Assembly: GCA_013115125.1 (NCBI GenBank)
Contig: JABANN010000306.1
Location: 1-40,746, forward strand
Direction of reading: 5' to 3'
From: Perkinsus olseni
Taxonomy: Eukaryota > Perkinsozoa > Perkinsida
DNA: 40,746 nt
The notes under the pieces are model-generated. The model searched no databases. It worked only from the letters and a program-made list of their open reading frames with translations, and had not been told where the DNA came from. How positions within the stretch are numbered: position 1 is the stretch's first letter; each line of letters opens with the position of its first letter. The position numbers and the translations under genes are program-made. Below are positions 8,888 to 18,864 of this stretch, in pieces.

Positions 8888-8915
8888 ACCACCATTAAGG
8901 CTCAAGCCTTGTGGT
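8888..8915 (-). terminator. Hairpin spanning the protease stop codon
   Basis: AAGGCT-CA-AGCCTT (8897-8910) is a perfect palindrome, lengthened by ACCAC/GTGGT after a 4-nt bulge. The protease stop codon (TGA, 8902-8904 on the minus strand) falls in its centre. It may mark the mRNA 3' end or simply continue the palindrome-rich DNA downstream; a terminator role is inference. Confidence 0.35.
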
Positions 8916-11650
8916 AGACCGGACAGTCGCCGAGATCTGGGAACTGCGGATTCATCCTTAAATGAGTCCAGTTCTTGATGCTGACAATCTCCTCGTGGAT
9001 AGCCGCCCTCTCATCGAGGTTACGAGCCCACATATTCAACTGCTTATGCGGTGGTATAATGTAGAATTGTCGAGGTAGAGATTGTGGCCCAAGCTGGGAT
9101 GTTGGTGTATCCATATCCCACGTGTATCGAGCTCTAGCACTATTAGGGAAGGGTATTGGCTTGTTGACCCAAGTGTTGGTATGCCTTTCGGACCAGTCAG
9201 ACTCTCCGAACGTAGCCCAGTAGCCGAGATGACTGGCGATATTCAGTAATGGGGAGGTATCGTCATACTCGAGAACGTCTCCACCTCCAAAGGAGGCGAC
9301 GTCCATCGCCTGATCCTTTAGGCCGCCGAAAGTAAAGGCAGTCGCCGCGCCTGTGAGCTGCAAAGTCTGCGTAAATAGAGAACAGGCGGAACCGCAGTTG
9401 CCATCAGTCACGAAGGCGACCTCTGTCCAATACTCAGCATCGTAGCTTGGCTGAACGAGGTCCGGCATAACATTCTCAAGAATATCATAGCAGAACCCAA
9501 AGACACTGGTAGCAGAGTAGTTCGAAGGCTTACCCCATGGGAGGTCGATAGTTGGTGAACTGACTCAGTGGAGGGTCGAAAGGCTCCCGAGTTTTGGGAT
9601 TTATCAGCTCTTCGTTATCGAAGAGGTACCAACCATACTGCGGAGCCAATTCCGATCCAAAGGATGTTGACGCATCGAGGAAGAGTCTCTCCTTGAGAAA
9701 GGTGTTGAAGAGCCTCGCCCGCTGAGCAGCCGTGCTCTGTGATAATATACCCTCCTCGATCTTCTTCAGACGCGGTACCTCGGTGTTCTCCACTCGAGAA
9801 TTCTGTGTTGTCTCTGCGTCGGAGAGCAACTGATTGGCGTAGTTGAGGAGGAGGTACAGCTGTTGGAACCTCTCATGAATGAAGGCAGGGTCTCCGACCT
9901 TATCGACATTCTCGCTGAAGAAGTTGTCGATAGTCTGATTGTAGTTAACTCCAAAAGAGGACACCCAAGATATCCAGTTATCCGTCATGTGTCGAACTAG
10001 AGGGACACAAACGTCATCCGCGTCGGGTATTATGTACCATTGCAGAGCGAAAGTAGAAATAACAAATCCTCCGCCATTGGTAGAGACGTCGAACAATATT
10101 CGAGTCACGTTGTGCTGCCGAGCAAAGTCTTGAACTTCTGAGAAGGTCGCATAGAGGATAGTCGCCAGAGAGAATTCTTCACCCCCGGGGACAAAGTCTG
10201 GGACACTGACAACCACAGTGTCATCTAACAACGAGTATTGGTAGCCGGTTCCCTTGATCCACGTATCTTCTTGAGTCACGGGAGTCTTTTTCGCAAAGAG
10301 CACATCATCGACTTGGCTATCAATCTTGTGGGCTAATATGTCGTCCAACATCTCGTTATCGTAGTCGCCAGCTAAGAAGTCTCCAGCAAAATCCCACAGA
10401 GTGTCACCCTCCTTCTGGTAGAACTCGGTCTCGAACTTCACCGTTCTCTGGAAGAGAGGATTCCAATTGGTCCGCACGTTGTAGAACTGCGCGGTGATGA
10501 CATCGGCTCCAATGGATTTGCTGTAGTCGCTCAACCGTCCAAGCCAATTTATCGTCTCTGTAGACCCGTCTTGGAAGGTAACACTGAGTGGTCCTGTCGG
10601 GGGCTGAAACAAACGCATGTCCCTGTCTACAGCGGAGCTCACGAAAAAGTGATTGTTGAGTCTCTGGAGGGGGCCCTGGTAGATCCCCAAATACGGGCCG
10701 CTCTCGGAGACAGCATCCTGCATCCACTGAAGAACAGGCTTGCCATCCACCTCCACGATAACATCACCCTCCTTGTGCTTAGTCACCGGTGTGCCGTAGA
10801 TGAGGGGGTAATACGACTCGTCCAAGTCCGGGAAACCGAGAGTTATCACCTGAGCTCCGTCACGAATGTGCGATTCAAAGCGAATGGGCAGCACATAGTA
10901 GAAGTCTCTGTAGGGCGTATCATACCGTGTGTGGGCGTCGTTCAAACGACTCAATTCGCGCTGCAGAGCGAAGTGGAAGGGAGCCGCTGGGATGCTCTCA
11001 CTGAAGAACTTTCTCCGCTCCGCCGGGGTCATCGGGTCCAACACATCTGCGAACTCTCTTATCTGGTCATCAATGAATCCCTTAATGTCAACATCAAGAG
11101 AATGGAGTTTGAATCCGCAGGTGTTGGACTGAATGGATTTGTTCAGCCCGTTGGCGACATCCGTGAAGGCGTAGGTCTCAGTTAAGCCGTACTTCAGATT
11201 GTGGAGGGTGAAGAGAGCGTTGAAGTTGGTAATGGTCAGACTATTGAGGCATCTGTTCACATCGTCTGCCTTGGCCCATATGTAGTCCTTTTTGGTATCG
11301 TCAGCAAGATGCTCTTGGACCGTCTGACCTCTCGCTGGGTCGAGGAGAGCGCACTCGTCAATAGCAGGGATTGGCGGGGTCGGTATATTAGACGTGTTCG
11401 CAGGGCCGCAGGGAATGGGGGGATGACTGCCGTGACACACCGCACCAGGTCCCACCTTGTAGAACATACAGTAGGAGTCATCACGCTGCGTCACATCGCG
11501 GCAAGCTTGGTCCCATTTTTCGGAATCAGGGGGTTGTCCTTGGACTAGGGACTTCGACACCCACCAGAAGGTAACCGAGAGTAGGCGGAGCAAGCGCATC
11601 GTCAACAACGCTATGATGAGAACGGAGCATAGTCTGCTCAACGGAAGCAC
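8902..11650 (-). CDS. Secreted S41 (CPAF-like) serine protease, split by one frameshift
   Basis: The protein begins with a hydrophobic signal/anchor region (residues ~5-35) and a Cys-rich segment. It then shows the hallmarks of the S41/CPAF-like family: a catalytic-type His in LNDAHTRYDTPYRDF (near residue 240), a strand ending in DVSTNGGGF, and the nucleophile-type motif TDGNCGSACSLF. The first frame ends at a TAA (9530-9532) right after NYRPPMG. The same protein resumes in another frame as GKPSNYSATSVFGFCYDI and runs to 8902. The break sits in a CCC run (minus strand, 9539-9541); one C fewer restores a continuous RPPWGKPSN reading. The nucleophile lies after the break, so as written the product would be inactive. 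There are no introns over 2.7 kb, unlike neighbouring genes. A sequencing indel, a young pseudogene or recoding are all possible. Confidence 0.85.
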
Positions 11651-12715
11651 GCCATATGCCTCTCGAAAGCTTCTGTTCTAGGTTGACCGAAATCCGTTAG
11701 CCCAATCAGTCTTTGGGCCGTTGTGCGGCTGTCCCTGGTTCCGCATAGCAGGTGGGCATGCGTGTAACTGTTACACGCACCATCCTCTCTCATCCTCTCA
11801 CCAGTTTGACAACACCACGGCTACAGTGGTGAGCAGGACAACAACGGCATCAGTACTCTTCCAATCCTCTTCTGCGTTGCAATCGAGTTGCTGAGCTCGA
11901 ATAGAAGAGGGTGTCACTCGTCAAAGCCGTTGAGGGATGCTGACCGAAGCATAGGTCGCGATGAGGCAGAACCTCTCCGGCGGAGAGTCTCCGCAGAGCA
12001 CGTTACGGTTGTGCGGGTGAGGTCGCCGGCTTGTGCGTCGTCCCCTTTAACTGTCCCGTTGCAGCCGGGGATCCTCTGTTCAATTGAAGGAGAGAACATC
12101 GCCTGCTCATATTTCAGGGCATCAGCTCCCCATGGACTTATCTAGATGGCGAACCATATATAGCCATCTTCGACGGGCCACGAGACGATTTCAAAGTTCG
12201 TCCGTTACGAATCATCATCAACAGTTTGTGCGTACGCAGCATGTACGCACGTAGCATTGAGGTCTTCTCGCGCGGCTCGGAACGATTGCTTTCCGATCTT
12301 CGCGTCGTCGGCTCTGAAGTTCGGAGCTGATGAGGTGAGGAGATTCTCTTCATTGGAGCTCCCTTCCTTGACAAGGGAGGGGGAGCTTAGATCAGTCTGA
12401 TCATCGGACTCTGCTCAGATTTGATGCGTAAATATGTAACTGACAGTTACTGACTGTATGCTTGTGCGCTGGATCAGCACCTTCGAATGCTGCATCAGAA
12501 CGACATCGCAAGCGAAAACCCGCGACAAGATACCCGACGCCTTGCCTGTGCTAACGGCTCAGTCACCTAGCCTAAGTACGCGATTGCTCAGTTTCTACTA
12601 TCGATGAAGGGGTTGACGTTGTCGGTCTCTCCCGTCAAACCGAAGCGGGCCTTCAATGATGACAATGTCGTAAACTTGGCATTCTCGAAATCACCGCGAG
12701 TGTGTTTACTCGTAA
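11651..12715. other. Intergenic region with palindromes upstream of two divergent genes
   Basis: This region separates the minus-strand protease from the plus-strand AP2 gene, so both promoters should lie here. Perfect palindromes include TGCGTGTAAC-T-GTTACACGCA (11759-11779, ~110 bp upstream of the protease start), GTGCGTAC-(7)-GTACGCAC (12228-12250), GATCAG-T-CTGATC (12390-12402) and GTAACTG-A-CAGTTAC (near 12435-12449). Two of them share GTAAC...GTTAC half-sites. Reading frames here are weak and I annotate none. Confidence 0.45.
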
Positions 12716-15303
12716 ATGGCAAACGACCGATGGAGTAGGCAGCGGCAACTCCCTGAAAAACGACTCAAGGCTCGATTGATCGAGGAAACCGAATGCGATG
12801 CCGATACCGTACGGCAGGTGAGGTCACAATGGCGGCGGCGGTCGGGGTGCCATCCTTGACTACTGTAGATGATCGGGTACTGGAATCGATGTTGCATGTC
12901 ACATAGAAGAGTCAGCCGTGATGAGCTAGGCCTATGCTGTCTACCATCTCTCCTCACTAGCGCTGACCTAATAGAGGCCCACGCAGTGAGGGACCCTTCG
13001 GTAGGGCTGGGCTGCCGAGTCCGTACGAGGGATGGTGCATCAGGCCGGCTGTCTTCATGGTGAGGAGATACCCTACCTTATAAAAGTCAAGCCTTGTTTT
13101 GAGGTCGGCCTTAACTCCACCTTCGCAACTCCGTGACTATTAATTCTCAGTACCTCTCCAGCAGTGACCAAAAATCTGTTGCCGAGACACTGCTGACCAT
13201 GGCTAGGAGTGGAGTCACAGTGGTGGACATCGACTCTGACGGCCGAGAGGGTCCGGCAGTCAGTTTAGTGGGTGCTGGGGGCACCTCCGTTGTCAACAAG
13301 CTATTTGCAGTTAACACTGGATGCTGTCCCGAGTGAACTCATATCGCTCATCGACGAGTGCATTGGGCTCGAGAAGATTGACGATGAGTTGGACGACCCC
13401 GTTGTGAACATTGACGTTGACGAATTCACGCGAGGATACCCGGAGAGGGTCAGTCACGGCGGTCACATCCAGTCGTCGTCCCATTGGGTCTGACAGGTGA
13501 CTGACTGTCCATACTCATGCCCGGGTAGGATGGCCTCCCCTCCTCTAGAGATCGCTGAGTTGAAAACTAAGCTCGGGTGGATGAGGGCCACTGTGGACCC
13601 CGACTGCCTGACGGGCGCCAGTGCATGTGAGGCATCCTCTGGCGAGAAACAGCACGGTCACTCCCCCGCCAGGCACCGTCCACAACAACATCGGTGTATT
13701 ACTGCGGCCATTACTGCCACCCGATACCGTCAACCCTCCACGGGAGATGTTCAAGACACCACTCAGTATGCTGGTTGACGCTGCGCAGGGGAGATGCCCC
13801 ATCCTGCGGCGGCCCAGTAATCATCATCAGTATCCACCATCATTAGAAAGTACTTCCATCAGACGACGCAGTAATGGTTGAGGATGATGGAAGCTGTCGC
13901 CGTCAGTGTGTTAATGTCCTGAGATGTTTGGATGGCTACTGGTACCCCTATCGGAGTCAATGCCTCTACTCATCAATCCTGATCAGGGAGCGCGATCCCT
14001 CCCGACCCGAATGCATCATACCGGCTAAGCCGAAGTGGAGAAGCCGCTCCTACACTCCCAAGGTGGAACGAGAGCATCCCTGATGACCCTTTTTCATGGA
14101 ATCTGCTGGCGTGTCGCCTTCCAGGCATCCTCTCAAGAAACACCCGGCTCTGACTTGATGAAGCTGTGAGGGTTACTACAGCAGGCGTCGAGTCAGCGCT
14201 TGTTGACTTTAGTGGTCGCTGTATAGAATATAACCTGCTGCCTCTACTGAGGTCAAGACTTGATGCCAACGAGGTGAGAGGATATGCTCATCTTCTGGGC
14301 GTAACTGATGCCAACGAGGAGAGTACGGAGGGGCTTCTCCTCCGAATGGCCGAGGAGTTGGCTATGAGGGCCACACAAGGCATTCGGCCGACAACATCTA
14401 GTAGGACTTCCGACCCATACCAGTCCTGAGCATGATGATCAGATTACTTCATGTTTGAGCCACAACGGTGGGCTCAGCTGAGGGAAGCTGTACAGTCGAG
14501 GCTGCCCGTAGGCATCGGGGAGGCGGGAAGAGCGGAAGACTTGCCATTCAGGAGGCGATGGCCAACCTTCCCCCTGGGGCGGTAGGGAGCACTTACCGAG
14601 AGTTGGCTGCTCAAATACCCGAGCCCGGTACCACTGATGTGGTAAGAGAAGTAACGACTTCGAAGCGACCTGAACGTGAGTTTCGGGATCAGACTTCTTT
14701 CCAGGCCGAATCATTTGGCCCAAACGCCTTCTCCTGTCAGGCTACGGCGAGCAGAGAGGCGAGAGAGTCTTCTGCGATGTATCTTCTCACGGGGATGTTA
14801 GTCGGGTCAGTGCACGGAGAACAAGCACGAGGCAAAGTGGAGTTCTCGGTGTATCTTGGTATGGAAGAAGGCGAAGTTGGGATGCTTATTGGAACACAAA
14901 AGAGGGACAACAAGTCCACAAATATTTCTCAGTCTCGAAGTATGGCGACGAGGAAGCGTTGGCTCTCGCCACGGGTGAGCAGGATCCATTCTGCGTGCTG
15001 TTACGTCATCATAACCTTTCAGAATGCCGTAGGAATGCTGAACTTCGCGGTGAGGCTGTGGCGAGTCTGAGTGGGACTTGCCATAAGCAGAGTGGCGTGG
15101 TTGGGGTTCAGTGGAAGCGCCCTTGTTATTGGGTCGCCAAATGGCGTGTGAATGGGAAAGCAATCGAGAAGCGATTTTCAGTAGAGAAGTACGGCAGCGA
15201 GGAGGCAGCATTGGAAGCAGCCATTGGTGAGCCGATCCGCCCTCATGCCCAACTATACCTAGCCCGCCCCTCAGCCTGTCGCCGTTCCAAAGTACCCGAA
15301 TGA
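12716..15303 (+). CDS. AP2-domain protein, tandem copy A
   Basis: A multi-exon gene encoding a putative nuclear DNA-binding protein. Exon 1 starts MANDRWSRQRQLPEKRL and ends VRQ before a GTGAGG donor; a 51-nt intron follows. Further micro-introns can be placed from comparison with copy B, including one of 47 nt (GTGAGGG...CTTTAG, near 14166-14212) and a frame-keeping 48-nt one (GTGAGCAGG...CTTTCAG, near 14976-15023). The C-terminal third holds two AP2 domains: SGVLGVSWYGRRRSWDAYW...KYFSVSKYGDEEALALA and SGVVGVQWKRPCYWVAKW...KRFSVEKYGSEEAALEA. Both keep the G-V-x-W strand pattern and the basic/aromatic face of the fold. The N-terminal and middle parts match no known domain. One frame change around 13625-13750 is unexplained and probably another intron. 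In alveolates AP2 proteins are often transcription regulators; that role is inferred. Confidence 0.75.
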
Positions 15304-16011
15304 TGTGTGGCTCAGCATGTTATGATGATGTTTTTCTGGTCACCAGTGGCCCTCTTTCTCGATACCATGTTCTCACAACACTGTTGTGCAATAGCAATAC
15401 TAGGAAGTCGGAAAAGTCTGTTAAAAGGTTAAGCTTGAAACCTCAGTCAGAAATATGATAGTGTAGATATGGTTCATGAACGAGAGACTTCATCTTATAA
15501 TGCCGTTCATGCCGGTAGACTCCTGATCGTGCATCTGCAATACCGGGTGCAACGAAAGAGATGGTATCGCAGAAATGAATATTATAAATATTATTGATAA
15601 ATGTGCTGGTACAGCTGGCGTTCTGGAGAGGCTGTGCATCGGGTGTATACTATGACTGGCATAGAGGGTGGTCTTGCAAATAGGTTCTGTTTGTCTAGCG
15701 GTAGGGTGTGCGACTGTTGTCACAACAGTGTTGTGCTATAGGCCGTGAGTTAGATACTTGCTCGTTGCTTGTCGTTCGATTCTCCAACTCAGACTCGTCA
15801 GCAATGACGGTTTGTCGAAGCCCTCGGTAGTCCGATGCCAACAAGAGATAGAGCGAGGAACGGGTCAACGTGATAGGAACCCCCCGTTAGTATCGCTGCC
15901 TCAGGCAACTTGCTGGCCTTCCCTGCTGCGCTGTGTCATTGGGGGAACGTTGCCTCCTCGTGTGCATTGCGTACCCGTACCCTCCGTAGTGTGTCTTCTC
16001 TACTCTGGCTC
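15304..16011. promoter_or_regulatory. Spacer between AP2 copies with matching palindromes
   Basis: This AT-richer spacer is not part of the duplication. Near its ends lie two related palindromes: CACAACA-C-TGTTGTG (15374-15388) and CACAACA-G-TGTTGTG (15721-15735). Each is followed by a similar CAATAG/CTATAG. The second overlaps ACTGTTGT-C-ACAACAGT (15714-15730), forming a three-arm set. They could be the ends of a ~360-bp insertion or regulatory sites between copy A's 3' end and copy B's promoter. No open frame is convincing except the leader into copy B. Confidence 0.45.
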
Positions 16012-18590
16012 ATGGCTAAGAAACGGCAAGGGAGGAAGAGGCAGTCACAAGGCAAAGCTGAAGTTAAATCTGCCGAGAAAGTGGATTATGCCGATACCGT
16101 ACGGCAGGTGAGGACACAATGGCGGCGGCGGTCGGGGTGCCATCCTTGACTACTGTAGATGATCGGGTACTGGAATCGATGTTGCATGTCACATAGAAGA
16201 GTCAGCCGTGATGAGCTAGGCCTATGCTGTCTACCATCTCTCCTCACTAGCGCTGACCTAATAGAGGCCCACGCAGTGAGGGACCCTTCGGTAGGGCTGG
16301 GCTGCCGAGTCCGTACGAGGGATGGTGCATCAGGCCGGCTGTCTTCATGGTGAGGAGATACCCTACCTTATAAAAGTCAAGCCTTGTTTTGAGGTCGGCG
16401 GAGACGAACACTCCTTCCTGCTGATCATCACTGTTCAGTATCTCTCTAGCAACGATCAAAAATCTGTCGTCGAAACAATGCTGGCCATGGCTAGGAATGG
16501 AGTCAAAGTGGAAGACGTCCCCGATGGCAAAGAAGGATCAGCAGTGGGTCCAGTAGGCGCCAGGGAGCATCTGCGTTGCTGGCCAACCAGCAATGCGCAG
16601 TTAACTCTGGATGCTGTCCCGAGTGAACTCATATCGCTCATCGACGAGTGCATTGGGCTCGAGAAGATTGACGATGAGTTGGACGACCCCGTTGTGAACA
16701 TTGACGTTGACGAATTCACGCGAGGATACCCGGAGAGGGTCGGTCATGGCGGTTACTTCCAGTCGTCGTCCCGTTGGGTTTGACAGGTGACTGACTGTCC
16801 ATACTCATGCCCGGGTAGGATGGCCTCCCCTCCTCTAGAGATCGCTGAGTTGATAACTAAGCTCGGGTGGATGAGGGTCTCTGTGGACCCCGACTGCCTG
16901 ACGGGCGCCAGTGCATGTGAGACATCCGCTGGCGAGAAACAGCACGGTCACTCCCCCGCCAGGCACCGTCCACAACAAGATCGGTGTATTACTGCGGCCA
17001 TTACTGCCACCCGGTACCGTCAACCCTCCACGGGAGATGTTCAAGACACCACTCAGTATGCTGGTTGACGCTGTGCAGGGGAGATGCCCCATTCTGCGGC
17101 GGCCTAGTAATAATCATCAGTATCAACCATCGTTGGAAGTGCTTCCATCAGACGACGCAGTAATGGTTGAGGATGATGGAAGCTGTCGCCGTCAGTGTGT
17201 TAATATCCTGAGATGTTTGGATGGCTACTGGTACCCCTATCGGAGTCAATGCCTCAACTCATCAATCCAGATCAGGGAGCGCGATCCCTCCCGACCCGAA
17301 TGCATCATACCGGCTAAGCCGAAGTGGAGAAGCCGCTCCTATAACTCAGAGGTGAGATCCAATCCTTCCTGATGTGCGTTTTCGACGGCTCTCTTACACG
17401 GGCGCGGCTAACATGATTTCTGTTACTGTAGGTGTCCGCTGAAGGCACAAGGGACTCTGAGCTGATGCAACTGTGAGAGTTACTACAGCTGGTCTACGGC
17501 CAACTCTTATTGACTTCAGTGGTCACTCGCTCGAAGACAACCTACTGCCTCTACTGAGGTCAAGATTAGATGTCGACGAGACGGGTGAATACGCAAGTCG
17601 CCTCGGTATCACTGGCGGTGAGGAAGACAAGGAAGACCTCCTCCTTCGAATGGCCGAGGAGATGGCTATGAGGGCCACACAGGGCATTCGGCCGACAACA
17701 CCTAGTAGGGCTTCCGACCACTGCCAGTCCTGAGCATGATGATCAGATTACCTCATGTTTGAGCCACAACGGTGGGCTCAGCTGAGGGAAGCTGTACAGT
17801 CGAGGCTGCCCGTAGGCATCGGTTGGCGGGAAGAGCGGAAGACTTGCCATTTAGGAGGCGATGGCCAACCTCTCCCCTGGGGCGGTAGGGAGCACTTACC
17901 GAGAGTTGGCTGCTGAATTATTCGAGCCCGGGATGGCGGGATTAGCGGAGAAAGTTGCGACCATCGAACGGCGTGGGCGAGGTGGAATCACCCTTCAATG
18001 ACGGTCCACGTGTATGTTCTCTGTTAGGCTTCGGCGAACAGAGAGGCGGGAGAGCCTCCTGTGGTGTATCTTCTCACGGGGATGTTAGCCGGGTCAGTGC
18101 GCGAAGAACCAGCACGAGGCAAAGTGGGGTTCTCGGTGTATCCTGGAATAAAGGGAGCCGAAGTTGGGATGCTCGTTGGTACACAAAAGAGGGACGACAA
18201 GTCCACAACTATTTCCCAGTGTCGAAGTATGGCGACGAGGAAGCGTTGGCTCTCGCCACGGGTGAGCAGAATCCATTGTGGGTGCTGTCACGTCATCATA
18301 ACCTTTCAGAATGCCGTAGGAACGCTGAACTTCGCGGTGAGGTTGTAGCGAGTAGAAGTGGGACTTGCCCTAAGCAGAGTGGCGTGGTTGGGGTTCAGTG
18401 GAAGCGCCCTTGTTATTGGGTCGCCAAATGGCGTGTGAATGGGAAAGCAATCGAGAAGCGATTTTCAGTAGAGAAGTACGGCAGCGAGGAGGCAGCATTG
18501 GAAGCAGCCATTGGTGAGCCGATCCGCCCTCATGCCCAACTATACCTAGCCCGCCCCTCAGCCTGTCGCCGTTCCAAAGTACCCGAATGA
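16012..18590 (+). CDS. AP2-domain protein, tandem copy B
   Basis: This is the second copy of the AP2 gene. Exon 1 (16012-16107) encodes MAKKRQGRKRQSQGKAEV...VRQ, a basic tail with nuclear-localisation character, unlike exon 1 of copy A; homology starts only at DADTVRQ/YADTVRQ. Traceable introns include 16108-16158 (51 nt), 16276-16319 (44 nt), a 48-nt one whose acceptor precedes the LTLDAVPSEL exon, and a 47-nt GTGAGAG...CTTCAG after the LMQL codons. The two AP2 domains are SGVLGVSWNKGSRSWDARW...NYFPVSKYGDEEALALA and a second one essentially identical to copy A's. The second domain and 3' end are nearly unchanged between copies, while the regions before the first domain differ by indels and shifted frames. 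The gene probably arose by a ~2.6-kb tandem duplication. Confidence 0.75.
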
Positions 18591-18864
18591 TGTGTGGCTC
18601 AGCATGTTATGATGATGTTTTTCTGGTCACCAGTGGCCTCTCTTTCTCAATACTCGGGGTGCTTGATGTGCTGTGTTGAAGAGTATCGTATTTCGGTTGA
18701 GGAAGCCGAACTGTTATAACAAAGTTGCACATCGTGAATCGCTTCGCTCCGCCAAAATTGGTGCATTTTTTGATTTTCTTCAAATCCTCGTAAACGATGA
18801 CCGTCGAGGCCTGAGCGACCTTTTCATTCGTCTATCTCTCGGCGTTTTAACAATTCGTTTCACA

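Larger units (their letters stand above)
12795..18655 (+). repeat. Tandem duplication of ~2.57 kb (two units)
   Basis: Unit A runs from about 12795 to 15365 and unit B from about 16089 to 18655. They share long identical tracts (for example the first 300 bp and the last 300 bp) separated by short divergent patches. The duplicated part starts inside exon 1 and ends ~65 bp after the stop codon, so each copy has its own promoter and first codons. Confidence 0.85.

Noticed and set aside
8900-11650. Programmed frameshifting at CCC as reported for Perkinsus mitochondrial cox1
   Set aside because: Other CCC codons in the same gene are read normally (for example the Pro of DFVPGGEEF), and the gene is nuclear in character with a signal peptide. 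One indel is the simpler explanation.
16159-16353. Short frame repeated identically in both AP2 copies (MIGYWNRCCMSHRR...) as a separate gene
   Set aside because: It is an internal exon plus intron read-through of the AP2 gene, duplicated with the rest of the unit.
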